A stretch of DNA of 64,000 nt from Ardenticatenaceae bacterium (GTDB lineage Bacteria; Chloroflexota; Anaerolineae; Promineifilales; Promineifilaceae), in contig JACKBV010000005.1 in assembly GCA_020634315.1 (NCBI GenBank), positions 186,001 through 250,000 of the forward strand, read 5' to 3'. The translations under genes and the position numbers were made by a program. Below the pieces are notes generated by a model. That model searched no databases and had not been told where the DNA came from. It saw nothing but the letters and a program-made list of their open reading frames with translations. Shown piece after piece: positions 1 to 8,502 of this stretch (the stretch's first letter is position 1; each line of letters opens with the position of its first letter).

Positions 1-3000
1 TGGCCTCGGCGGGAATGAAGAAGGGCGTGCCGGGCACATAGGTTTGCTCTTGATTTTGTGCCTGGGCAATGCCGGTTGCATATTGGCTGACGAGGACAAT
101 GGGGCTGTCATTGGCGGCAAGCTGGCTCAAAAGCAGCTCTGCTTGTGGTGTCAGTTCGGCGGCCATGGCTGGTGTGTATTCAAAGGCCACCAAGACGGGC
201 TGTCCGGCGGCGGCCTCGATGGTTTCGTGAACGGCCGTTAATGCCGCAGTTGGCGCAGGCGTGTTGCGCAGCAAGTTTGGCCCAAACAAGCCTGCCAGGA
301 TCGCGCCGATTAGCAACAATGCCAAAACGGTGCGCATAATGGCGGAGGTACGTGTTGCCGAAGGTCCCGCCACGGTTGTTTCGGGAACCGTATCGTAATT
401 GAGTTGGCGCAACAGCCGCATCTGCTCTTGTTGCTCTTTGGTGACAGTAAATGGGGTCGGGGAGATCGTTGCCGTGTGTGGTGTGGCAATAACCGGTTCG
501 ATCTCAACAACGCCGCGAATGCCAGATAGTGGGCCAGATTCTTGTAACGGCCGTTCCGGTTCGGCCGTTTTGGGCTTCATTTCTTGTGGCTTCAGCGCCT
601 GTATCCACTCTGGGATGTCCGCTTTAGCCAGTTCTGACCGAGGGTCACGCACCGGCGGCAGTTCATCCAGCAGTGCGCTGAGTTGGTTGGTAATCTCCGG
701 TTCTTGTTTACCCAACAGGTCGGAGCTGTCTTTCAGTCCAGCCTGGAGCCAATCGGGAATATCGGGGATTTCTTCAGAGATACCCGCTTCCCCGCCCTCG
801 GTGATGAAAGACGCTTTTGTGACATCTTCCAGCCATTCAGGCAAGTCAGCGCCAATCAATTCTGCCGGAATATCTTCAAATGCGTTGGCAAGGTTGGTTT
901 CTTGCCCTGACAAACCGGACATAGAACTGGCGTGCGCGTCCGTGCTGGGGCGCATGTGCGAGAGCCATTCCGGCAGTTCTTCGACAATCAAGTCCGCTTC
1001 TTTTTCTGAAGGCTCTGAGGCAATATCTGCATCAGATTCGGAAGCAGCCTGGCCCAATTGCGACAGCCATTCTGGCACTTCCTCTTCCAATTCTGCGCCA
1101 GTTATCCACTCTTCTATGGCTTCCGGGGTTTCCGGTATAGCCTCTTCTTCCTCTTCGTCAAAGTGGAAGAATCCGTCAAACTCAATCGGTGTATCGGTTT
1201 CTGGCTCGTCAACTGGTTCCGGTGGTTCAGGTTGTTGTGCTGCTGCCGGTTTGTCGAGTGCGGCGATGGCTTCTGGCGCGTCTAATTCCCCGGTAAATGC
1301 ATCTTCTCCCAGCGAGGTGATTTCTTCTAGCCAGGCCGGATCGATAGCGACTTGTTCTGTGTCGTCAGGGGGAATATCGAAGAAGTCGGCAATGGGTTCG
1401 GCCGTTTCCTCGTCAATGTCTTCGGTGATGTCTGCCGCCGCTTCCTCTTCGTCAAAAGATAGCCAATCGGGCAAAAGGGCGTCCCCATCGCCTGTGTCGC
1501 CCATGCCAAACAAATCGGGCAATTCGTCGCTGGCGCCCAAGGGCGGTGACTCTAATTCGTCAGATGATGAGCTAAGAACGTTTGTCTGGGGAGAGCCAAG
1601 TTCTGTCAGCCAATCGGGGAATTCAGTTGTTTGTTTGGGTTGGCCGGAATCGGCCGTGTCAAAGCCCGCCAGCTCTGTGGTTTGTGCCGGGCCAAGCTCG
1701 CTTAACCAGTCGTCGCTTGTTTCGTCCTCATCAGTCAAGGAGTCAAAAAAGCCGGAATCCAGCGTGTCAGCCTGCTCATCTGCCTCTTCTTCGTCAGGTT
1801 CCAGGCTCAGTTCACTGAGCCATTCACCGGTTGGGCTGCTAATCGGTTCGTCGTCAATGAAACTGGCTGCACGCAAAAAACTGGCATCCAGGTCGTCATC
1901 TGTTTCTTCTTCGTCGTCTGTTTCTGCATCGTTAGCAAAATCTAACTCGGCCAGCCAATCGCCAGAAACATCGCTGACAGGTTCATCAGCAGGCCCTTCT
2001 GCCTGGAACAGGTCGAAGTCAATCGCCTCGTCGTCCTCGGACAGTTGTCCGGTTTCTGTCGGGCCAAGGTCTTGCAGCCAATCAAGTAAATCATCGCCAC
2101 CCCCTTCGATTTCTGTGATGGGTTCCTCAAAGACATTGGCGAAGTTGACACGGCTGTCTTGGCTTTTATCGATGATCTCTTCGTCGGCTGGCTCTTTTAA
2201 CCAGTCGTAAATATCGTCATCTTCATCCTCTGTAGCAGCGTTGCGAGCATGTTGTAAGGCGTCAAATTCTGGTGTTCCGGCGACGCTAGGAATGCCGGTG
2301 GGGGGGCCAATTTGGGTCATCCATTCGCGGATTTCGTCATGTGGCTCGGAATCGGCCGTTTCCTCTAACGATTTTGTTTGTGCTGGCCCTAACTCTTTGA
2401 GCCAGTCAGGAATATCTTCAGTTCCCAGTGCCTGACGCACCTGCGCGGCAAACTCATCCGATTCAAAAATACCGGAAACAGGTGGTTCGTCAGCTGCTGG
2501 GGGCTTGTGTGCGGGTTTCTCTTCGGTCAGTTGGCCTGTCTGTGCTGGCCCCAACTCTTGCAGCCAATCTGGCAGTTTATCACCGGCAAGCACCTGATCA
2601 GCAAATTCACTGGTGCTCAAAATGCCCGATACCGGTCGGTCATCGTCATCATCATCATCGAGCAGTGAGGTTTGTATCGGGCCTAATTCCTCTAGCCAAT
2701 TAGATTCTTCCTCGTCGACTTCCCAACTGTCTACTGTTTGCGCGTCTTTCTCCAGCAAATCGGTGTGTGCCGGGCCAAGTTGGGTTAACCAATCGTCGGC
2801 GTCATCTTCTTCTTGTTCTTGCGCAGCGGGTTGGGGTGATTTATCGGCAAGTTTCCCGGTTGCTCCGGGGACAATGTCTGATAACCAGTCTGGAAGCTCT
2901 GCTTGTGATGCGGCTTGTGCCATTTCATCCGGCAGATCCATTTCATCTTCGGTGGCACGCAGCAGTTCCAGGAAGTTGTCGGTTGTGATTTCCTTTGGTG

Positions 3001-3445
3001 GTTCGAAGGGGGGGGCTGAAGAATAGACGTTATCTACCAGCCAGGTCGGCAGTTCGTCTGTCGTTTTGCGTAGTGGGGCCAACTCTTCGATAGAAGGAAG
3101 GTCGCCTTCTTCTTCGTCCATGCTCGACAAAGGCATTTCCCCTGTTTTCATCCAATCGGGAATGCTTCCCGGTTCCATGTCGGAGAGATCTTGAACGTCT
3201 CGTTCTGGCAAAAAGAATTTTTGGGGACTTCCCTTTTCTGGCTTTTGCTCTTCTTTTGGCAGGCTTTCTTCGACTAAGCGCTTGCCACAGTTGTCGCAGT
3301 AGAAGCGATCCCGTGGATTCGGTGTCTGGCAATTGGGGCAGAGAATCTTTGTGCTGGGGGGAAGGCGCTGCCCGCAGTTATTGCAGAATTTGCTGCCGAG
3401 TGTATTTAACGAATGACAATTTGGACAGGGTACTTGATGACTCAT
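1..3445 (-). CDS. Zinc-ribbon membrane protein with acidic WLxxLGP repeats (3' end outside window)
   Basis: The reading frame starts at ATG 3445 and runs off the left edge (at least 1148 codons). Residues 7-25 and 34-52 form two zinc ribbons (CPNC...CNNCG and CPNC...CDNCG). A very acidic, probably disordered region of nearly 1000 residues follows. It carries at least 12 copies of a short motif of the type D/P-W-L-x-x-L-G-P-x-Q-T. One transmembrane helix lies at about residues 1030-1055, and the start of an extracytoplasmic domain follows. The start overlaps the stop of the upstream gene (ATGA), so translation is probably coupled. A large Ser-rich frame on the opposite strand is only its antisense shadow. 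The function is unknown; I infer a membrane-anchored scaffold whose W-L-x-x-L-G-P motifs bind a partner. Confidence 0.85.
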   Translation of the reverse strand, partial: MSHQVPCPNCHSLNTLGSKFCNNCGQRLPPSTKILCPNCQTPNPRDRFYCDNCGKRLVEESLPKEEQKPEKGSPQKFFLPERDVQDLSDMEPGSIPDWMKTGEMPLSSMDEEEGDLPSIEELAPLRKTTDELPTWLVDNVYSSAPPFEPPKEITTDNFLELLRATEDEMDLPDEMAQAASQAELPDWLSDIVPGATGKLADKSPQPAAQEQEEDDADDWLTQLGPAHTDLLEKDAQTVDSWEVDEEESNWLEELGPIQTSLLDDDDDDDRPVSGILSTSEFADQVLAGDKLPDWLQELGPAQTGQLTEEKPAHKPPAADEPPVSGIFESDEFAAQVRQALGTEDIPDWLKELGPAQTKSLEETADSEPHDEIREWMTQIGPPTGIPSVAGTPEFDALQHARNAATEDEDDDIYDWLKEPADEEIIDKSQDSRVNFANVFEEPITEIEGGGDDLLDWLQDLGPTETGQLSEDDEAIDFDLFQAEGPADEPVSDVSGDWLAELDFANDAETDDEEETDDDLDASFLRAASFIDDEPISSPTGEWLSELSLEPDEEEADEQADTLDSGFFDSLTDEDETSDDWLSELGPAQTTELAGFDTADSGQPKQTTEFPDWLTELGSPQTNVLSSSSDELESPPLGASDELPDLFGMGDTGDGDALLPDWLSFDEEEAAADITEDIDEETAEPIADFFDIPPDDTEQVAIDPAWLEEITSLGEDAFTGELDAPEAIAALDKPAAAQQPEPPEPVDEPETDTPIEFDGFFHFDEEEEEAIPETPEAIEEWITGAELEEEVPEWLSQLGQAASESDADIASEPSEKEADLIVEELPEWLSHMRPSTDAHASSMSGLSGQETNLANAFEDIPAELIGADLPEWLEDVTKASFITEGGEAGISEEIPDIPDWLQAGLKDSSDLLGKQEPEITNQLSALLDELPPVRDPRSELAKADIPEWIQALKPQEMKPKTAEPERPLQESGPLSGIRGVVEIEPVIATPHTATISPTPFTVTKEQQEQMRLLRQLNYDTVPETTVAGPSATRTSAIMRTVLALLLIGAILAGLFGPNLLRNTPAPTAALTAVHETIEAAAGQPVLVAFEYTPAMAAELTPQAELLLSQLAANDSPIVLVSQYATGIAQAQNQEQTYVPGTPFFIPAEA

Positions 3446-4077
3446 TTATTATACGGCCGTTCCGCCCCCACCAGCAGGCGAATACTCAAAGTAATTGTGC
3501 CCAGCGCCACGCCAATTAAAATGCCACGCATGCCAGCCACTACAAATACAGAATCAATAGTCTGGCGAATTTGTGCGAACAGTTCACCAATCCCTGCGGG
3601 GATAAAGCGATTATTTGCCAGAACTGTGCCGAGCAATACCAATACAACAGTTAATAAGAACAATACAGCGCTAAATGTGCGCTGCCGTCGCAATAATTGA
3701 AAGCCGGAAAATAGCAAAAAGAAGGCCAGCAGAGAGGCCAACGCCATCTCTAATGGGGCTTGCACCAGATTAAAAACCAGATTAACCCCACCATCAACCA
3801 AATCAAAGCGTTCGGCAATAGCCAGGGCAAAAACCATGACCATGCTCAAAGCCAACACGGCGCTGTAAATATTTCCCTTAAAAAGACGACCAACATGAAC
3901 AGCAAACAAATTCAAAATGCCCAACAACAGGGCTACTGCTGCCAGGAACCCTGCCCAGCGCAGCAAGAGACTACTGAGTTGGGGCAAATTAAGCAGCAAT
4001 CCGAGAAAGGTTAATAAACCTACCAGAAAGGTCAATAATCCCAAGGCAATGGCTACGGGGATAGCGCGTTTACTCAT
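3442..4077 (-). CDS. Multi-spanning membrane protein of unknown function
   Basis: This 211-residue protein has about six hydrophobic helices: an N-terminal hairpin, two near residues 40-95, one near 105-130, one at 133-155 and one at 180-200. The N-terminus has only two basic residues before the first helix and no cleavable signal. I see no enzyme motif. It lies in a four-gene minus-strand operon with the two small membrane proteins upstream, and its stop overlaps the start of the zinc-ribbon protein by 4 bases. That coupling suggests it works with the zinc-ribbon protein at the membrane, but its role cannot be read from sequence. Confidence 0.8.
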   Translation of the reverse strand: MSKRAIPVAIALGLLTFLVGLLTFLGLLLNLPQLSSLLLRWAGFLAAVALLLGILNLFAVHVGRLFKGNIYSAVLALSMVMVFALAIAERFDLVDGGVNLVFNLVQAPLEMALASLLAFFLLFSGFQLLRRQRTFSAVLFLLTVVLVLLGTVLANNRFIPAGIGELFAQIRQTIDSVFVVAGMRGILIGVALGTITLSIRLLVGAERPYNK

Positions 4078-4157
4078 GTGTTATTATTTCTCTGTTTGCC
4101 AGCTTTTAGATTGGCTTACCCTTTGGGGATATACCAATTCCGATGATCTTAACATAA

Positions 4158-4916
4158 TTAGCCGAAGAATGCAGTGAAGAGTTGGTAAAAGGCAATGCCT
4201 AAAATAATCAGGGCAATCAATAGTCGCAACAGATCTTGAACGCGAACACTTGCTAACTGGCTGGCGCTGCCTTGCAAATAGGCACCAGCGGCTAACAATT
4301 CTTCGCCAATCAAGACGTTATCCGTGACAGCACGGGCCAGGGCCATGGCAATCGGATCATCTGTGCCAATAACTTGTGCTGCACTGGCGCGTTCCGCCGC
4401 AGAAGCAATCAGGGCCATTTCCGCGCCAAAGCGCCCTACGGCGACATTGTTGCTGACTCTGGCATGATGAATGACACTGGTGACGCCAGCGGCATAAGCA
4501 AATGGATCCGTTTCAGCGGCAATGAATTGGGCGGCCCCTGCCTGGAAGCCACTGGTAAACTGTGCTTCGTTGTAGGCGTGGAGCAGGCTGTCTTGTGCTG
4601 CCGGTAACAATGTGCCTTCGCCGACGGTGACAAGGGGCGGGGTTCCATTGGCGCAGCCATCTTTTGCTAATGTGTCGAGTATGGTGAGGGAGGCAATGCT
4701 GGTGGGGCTGGCAACGCTGGTTAACCCGGCTTGCCCTAAGGTCAGGTGGAGTTGGCTGCCGCTTTCGACTGCCTGGCCGATTTGGTCGTGCAGAATATTG
4801 TAGGCTGGTAACGGCCGTAACGCGATCAGGCGACCTCGCTGTTGGGCACGCGTAAACAATAACAATAAAACAGCAACAATGATAACGGTTCCAACTGTCA
4901 GTACAAAAGCGTCCAT
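4158..4916 (-). CDS. Bitopic membrane protein, DUF6754-like
   Basis: This 252-residue protein has a hydrophobic helix at residues 5-22 and another at about 230-250. Between them is an Ala-rich globular region with an LHLTLGQAGL segment and a TDPFAYAAG segment. That layout recalls the DUF6754 proteins of Chloroflexota, though I identify this from memory rather than a search. The start ATG directly follows the stop of the 84-residue gene (TGA then ATG with no gap), indicating translational coupling. It may form a membrane complex with the other three operon products. Confidence 0.8.
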   Translation of the reverse strand: MDAFVLTVGTVIIVAVLLLLFTRAQQRGRLIALRPLPAYNILHDQIGQAVESGSQLHLTLGQAGLTSVASPTSIASLTILDTLAKDGCANGTPPLVTVGEGTLLPAAQDSLLHAYNEAQFTSGFQAGAAQFIAAETDPFAYAAGVTSVIHHARVSNNVAVGRFGAEMALIASAAERASAAQVIGTDDPIAMALARAVTDNVLIGEELLAAGAYLQGSASQLASVRVQDLLRLLIALIILGIAFYQLFTAFFG

Positions 4917-5171
4917 TCAGCCCTCGTTGGTTTCTAATCGGTCGATTAATGCCTGAACGGCGGCCGGCTTTTCAAGCAATTGTGCAACCTGACGAATTGT
5001 CTGGGTTGACATGAAAAGGGAGAGCGCTGGTTGAGCTACCCAGACCAATTGCCCACCTAAAAAGGTGAGCGGATGACCAATCTGTAAGGCAATGAGAGCC
5101 GGTAAGCGGAAGCCGCGACGTTGAATGGAGGCGGCAACCTGATCAAGAAAGGCTTTCTCGTCCGCTGTCAT
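4917..5171 (-). CDS. Small hydrophobic protein, first gene of the zinc-ribbon operon
   Basis: This 84-residue protein has a basic N-terminal third, a moderately hydrophobic middle (LPALIALQIGHPLTFLGGQ) and a helical C-terminus. The middle could be a re-entrant or peripheral membrane segment. It is the first gene of a tight minus-strand operon, and its TGA is followed at once by the ATG of the next gene. A plausible sigma70 promoter lies about 70 bases upstream. I do not recognise the family. The gene is supported by its coupling to the next one and by protein-like composition. Confidence 0.7.
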   Translation of the reverse strand: MTADEKAFLDQVAASIQRRGFRLPALIALQIGHPLTFLGGQLVWVAQPALSLFMSTQTIRQVAQLLEKPAAVQALIDRLETNEG

Positions 5172-5243
5172 GCTTTACCTGTTTATCATCCCTAACCATT
5201 TACTTGCCAACAAATTTTATTATGTTGACGTAATACAGTTCAC

Positions 5244-5271
5244 ATTATAATGCAAATATACCCAATGGCAA
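5244..5271 (-). promoter_or_regulatory. Candidate sigma70 promoter of the zinc-ribbon operon
   Basis: Read on the minus strand, TTGCCA (5271-5266) and TATAAT (5249-5244) are 16 bases apart. They lie about 70 bases upstream of the first gene. The -10 box is nearly palindromic, so direction is judged only from the adjacent genes. Confidence 0.5.
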
Positions 5272-5410
5272 ACACACCCTCTCTGGACACAAGGTTACAA
5301 ATGTTCTCGAAAAATGTGATTAGTACGGAAGTATGATTTTTTAGCGAGTGATTCAAAGCGAGTCGGATTCACGCCATTTTCTTTTCGGAATACCGCCTGT
5401 TTTCAGCATG

Positions 5411-5441
5411 AAGAAAAAAAGCGGATGTAAAACACCCGCTT
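5411..5441 (-). terminator. Intrinsic terminator of the second kor unit
   Basis: The arms AAGCGG (5419-5424) and CCGCTT (5436-5441) are extended by TGT/ACA. On the minus strand the hairpin is followed by a run of T residues (complement of 5411-5420). It begins 12 bases after the korB stop. Confidence 0.85.
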
Positions 5442-5452
5442 CCTATTTCTTC

Positions 5453-6490
5453 CTACATCAATTCTGCCATGATCTCATCTAACTTTTCTTTGGGCGGTCG
5501 CAGCTTTTCGGCGGGGAGGTAAGCCAATGGCGTATCCACCAGTTTGCCCACTTCTGCCAGATTTGGCCGGTGTGGATTGTAATAAACCAGCCCGGTGATA
5601 AATTCATGGTTCTGCTGTGCCCATTGCAGGCGATGCAGTGCCCCTAGCTTATCGGTCGGATCATAATCCTCGTCTAGCTTTCGCAATTGAATGTAGGAGC
5701 CATCCGGCATTTCGACGACTTTCATTGTGCCTGGTTCATATTCGTCAATGACAATTTCTTCGCTGGGCGGCACCCAGCCAAAGTCGTGCAGCGGCGTTTC
5801 GTGCTCTTTGCCGTAGCTGTAGCTCTTGGTGGAGGTGTCCTGGTTGTTGAAGGCTACGCACGGGCTGATGATATCGAGAACGGCCGTTCCGTTAAAACTC
5901 AACGCCGCCTTCAACAACTCCCGTACTTGCTTGGCATCGCCAGAAAAAGAGCGGGCGACAAACCCCGCCCCGGCAATGATTGCCTCCAGACAAATGTCCA
6001 CCGGCGGAAACTCGTTTTCGCCTGCATACTTTAGCACCTGCCCTTCATCGGCCGTGGCGCTGAACTGCCCTTTCGTCAGGCCATAGACGCCATTGTTCTC
6101 CACGATGTACACCATACGCGTATTGCGCCGCACCACATGCTTAAACTGCCCCATGCCAATGCTGCCCGTATCGCCATCGCCGCTGACGCCGATGGCACGC
6201 AGGTTGCGGTTGGCAACAAAGGCGCCGGTGCCAATGGACGGCATTCGGCCGTGCAGCGAATTAAAGCCAAACGACTGCCCCAAAAAGTAAGCGGGCGATT
6301 TACTGGAACAGCCAATGCCACTCAATTTGATGAGTTCCTGTGGCCGAATACTCAATTCATACGCCACCTGGATAATCTGGTTTGCAATCGAATTATGCCC
6401 ACACCCCTGGCATAGCGTACTGGGGCCGCCATTATAATCAACCTTCGTCAGTCCAATCAGGTTGGATCTTTCCTGTTGTTTTGTGCTCAT
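5453..6490 (-). CDS. korB: 2-oxoacid:ferredoxin oxidoreductase, beta (TPP) subunit
   Basis: This 345-residue beta subunit binds thiamine pyrophosphate and a 4Fe-4S cluster and partners the alpha/gamma subunit encoded just upstream. The expected cluster cysteines are present: LCQGCG, GIGCSS and the late Cys in SPCVAFNN. The TPP-binding GDGD segment and the NNGVYGLTKGQ motif are also clear. I chose ATG 6490 because GGAG sits 7 bases before it; the more distal in-frame ATG at 6511 has no ribosome-binding site and lies in repeat-derived sequence. The substrate (2-oxoglutarate, pyruvate or another 2-oxoacid) cannot be decided from sequence. A terminator follows. Confidence 0.9.
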   Translation of the reverse strand: MSTKQQERSNLIGLTKVDYNGGPSTLCQGCGHNSIANQIIQVAYELSIRPQELIKLSGIGCSSKSPAYFLGQSFGFNSLHGRMPSIGTGAFVANRNLRAIGVSGDGDTGSIGMGQFKHVVRRNTRMVYIVENNGVYGLTKGQFSATADEGQVLKYAGENEFPPVDICLEAIIAGAGFVARSFSGDAKQVRELLKAALSFNGTAVLDIISPCVAFNNQDTSTKSYSYGKEHETPLHDFGWVPPSEEIVIDEYEPGTMKVVEMPDGSYIQLRKLDEDYDPTDKLGALHRLQWAQQNHEFITGLVYYNPHRPNLAEVGKLVDTPLAYLPAEKLRPPKEKLDEIMAELM

Positions 6491-6493
6491 ATC

Positions 6494-6553
6494 TACTCCA
6501 TATCCGGTCACCGATTACCGGTCACCGCTTACCGCTTACCGATCACCGTTTAC
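6494..6553. repeat. Heptanucleotide tandem repeat tract (CCGRTYA family)
   Basis: About eight 7-base units (CCGGTCA, CCGATTA, CCGCTTA, CCGATCA, CCGTTTA and similar) run head to tail between korA and korB. The tract also forms the last six codons of korA, so the repeat has grown into the coding end. Confidence 0.85.
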
Positions 6554-8380
6554 CGCTTCCCGTTTCTCCAAAATTGCTTCCACAACCCAACGCGCCGTGA
6601 GCGGCATGCCATCCAAATGGGCCAACGACACCAGTTTTGTCGCCAGCGCCGGGACTTCCGTTTGTAAAATCTTGTGCATTTGCCCGTCCCGGTTCAACTC
6701 AATGACGTATACACGTTTGTGTCGTGCGATGAAATCACGGACATCTTGGTTAATGGGTAATGCCCGCAGCCGCATAAAGCTGCTTTTAATGCCTTCGGCG
6801 GCCAGGCGGTTGCGTGCCTCGTCAATCGCAAATTGCGTTGTGCCATAAGCGAGAATGCCAAATTCGGCATCGGCTGCTTCATCAAGTACCGGGCTGGGAA
6901 CCAGTTCGCGTGCTGTTTCAAATTTGTGCGCCAGACGTGCCATATTGCTTACCCAATCTTCTGGGCGCTCGCTGTAAACGGCATTGGCATTATGGCCTGT
7001 GCCGCGTGCAAACCAGGCGGCTTTGGGATGTTCGTTGCCGGGAATTGTGCGGTAAGGAATGCCATCACCGTCAATGTCTTTGTAACGTGCAAACCCTTTT
7101 TCCTGCACTTCGTCGGCGCTTAACACCTTGCCCCGTTGCAGCGGTTCTGCCGGATAGGTGAATGGCTCTGACATCCAGTTGTTCATTCCCAAGTCCAGGT
7201 CGCTGAGCACAAAAACAGGCGTTTGCAACTGTTCGGCCAGATCAAATGACGTGCTGCCAAATTCGAAGCATTCCTTCACTGTTGCTGGCAGTAACACCAC
7301 GTTTTGTGTATCGCCATGCCCCAAATAGTAAGTGAAGAGGATGTCGCCCTGGCCGGTGCGTGTGGGCAGGCCTGTGCTGGGGCCAACGCGTTGGATGTCC
7401 CAAATGACGGCCGGAATTTCTGCAAAGTAGCCTAGCCCGGTGAACTCTGCCATTAAGGATATGCCTGGGCCAGAAGTGGCGGTCATGGCGCGGGCGCCAG
7501 CCCAACCGGCTCCCAATAACATGCCAATTGCTGACAGCTCATCTTCTGCCTGGACAACGGCATACGTGGCTTTGCCTGTTTCCGGGTCGGTGCGCAGCTG
7601 TGGCAGGTAGGTGTTGAGGGCATCTACCAGACTGGTGGAAGGGGTGATGGGATACCAGGCGGTGACGGTAACGCCGCCAAAAACCGCGCCAAGGGCGGCC
7701 GCATCATTGCCTGTGATGAGAATTTGCCCGGCAGTGGCGTCCATCGGCTCGACGCGATAGGGGTCTTGCTTTTCCAGGTTAGCTGCTGACCAATCGTAAG
7801 CTGCACGGACGACGCTCATGTTGCTGTCTACCAGTTTGCGACGGCCGTTAAAATGGTGATGCAATGCCTCGTCAATTTTTTCGATGGGAATGTCCAGCAG
7901 AAAGGCAACCGCACCGACATACACCATGTTGGCGATGTAGTCGCGCAGTTTGCCTTTCATGCCGGTGTCGCGCACAAACTGATTGACCGGCACGGCATAA
8001 TAGGTGATGTCATCGCGTTGGGGGATACTGCGCCAGTCGGCGTTGTAAATGCAGACGCCCCCCTCTGGTAAATTCTGGATGTCTTCGTGTACGGTTGTTT
8101 GATTGAAGGCTACCAGAATTTCTGAGGTATGGCGGCGGGCCACATACCCTTCGTGGCTAACGCGAATGTGATACCAGGTGGGAAGCCCCTGAATATTGGA
8201 GGGGAAGATGTTTTTCCCGTTTACCGGGATGCCCATTTTGAAGAATGCGCGCAGCAATGCCAGATTTGCCGTCTGGCTGCCGGTGCCGTTGACGGTTGCC
8301 ACGACCATAGAGAAGTCGTTGACGGGAGACGGCCGTTTCCGCACTGCCACATCTTCGGGAGCTGCTTCTAATACGCCCAT
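6536..8380 (-). CDS. korA: 2-oxoacid:ferredoxin oxidoreductase, fused gamma-alpha subunit
   Basis: This 614-residue protein has an N-terminal gamma domain (about residues 20-200, including GTGSQTANLALLRAF) and a C-terminal alpha domain (about 215-600). The alpha domain has the WYPITPSTS segment, the AEDELSAIGM segment with the conserved glutamates, and TSGPGISLM. It catalyses CoA-dependent oxidative decarboxylation of a 2-oxoacid together with the beta subunit downstream. The C-terminal residues are encoded by a heptamer tract. It is about as long as the paralogue at 10110-11981 but diverged in the gamma domain, where the usual AGDSGDGM-type motif is altered. The two complexes may therefore differ in substrate or redox partner. 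Confidence 0.9.
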   Translation of the reverse strand: MGVLEAAPEDVAVRKRPSPVNDFSMVVATVNGTGSQTANLALLRAFFKMGIPVNGKNIFPSNIQGLPTWYHIRVSHEGYVARRHTSEILVAFNQTTVHEDIQNLPEGGVCIYNADWRSIPQRDDITYYAVPVNQFVRDTGMKGKLRDYIANMVYVGAVAFLLDIPIEKIDEALHHHFNGRRKLVDSNMSVVRAAYDWSAANLEKQDPYRVEPMDATAGQILITGNDAAALGAVFGGVTVTAWYPITPSTSLVDALNTYLPQLRTDPETGKATYAVVQAEDELSAIGMLLGAGWAGARAMTATSGPGISLMAEFTGLGYFAEIPAVIWDIQRVGPSTGLPTRTGQGDILFTYYLGHGDTQNVVLLPATVKECFEFGSTSFDLAEQLQTPVFVLSDLDLGMNNWMSEPFTYPAEPLQRGKVLSADEVQEKGFARYKDIDGDGIPYRTIPGNEHPKAAWFARGTGHNANAVYSERPEDWVSNMARLAHKFETARELVPSPVLDEAADAEFGILAYGTTQFAIDEARNRLAAEGIKSSFMRLRALPINQDVRDFIARHKRVYVIELNRDGQMHKILQTEVPALATKLVSLAHLDGMPLTARWVVEAILEKREAVNGDR

Positions 8381-8417
8381 TTACATATTTCTCCTATAAA
8401 AATCTTAAAAACCATTG

Positions 8418-8458
8418 CGAAAAAGAAACTCATAGGCGCTGCGCAGCACCTATGAGTT
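8418..8458 (-). terminator. Intrinsic terminator after korB-CBS
   Basis: The arms AACTCATAGG and CCTATGAGTT (8427-8436, 8449-8458) enclose an inner GCTGC/GCAGC stem. A U-rich run follows on the minus strand. It separates the first kor unit from the second. Confidence 0.8.
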
Positions 8459-8502
8459 CTTAATTGGTAAACGGTAAGTTATCAGCCGATTGTCATTACC
8501 CG

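Noticed and set aside
399..2210. 603-codon Ser-rich open frame on the plus strand
   Set aside because: It is the antisense of the acidic repeat region of the zinc-ribbon gene; the Asp/Glu-rich codons give Ser-rich complements. The minus-strand frame has zinc ribbons, a ribosome-binding context and coupling.
5225..5251. Plus-strand promoter TTGACG-15-TATAAT
   Set aside because: No plus-strand gene follows, and the spacer is short; the minus-strand reading fits the operon better.
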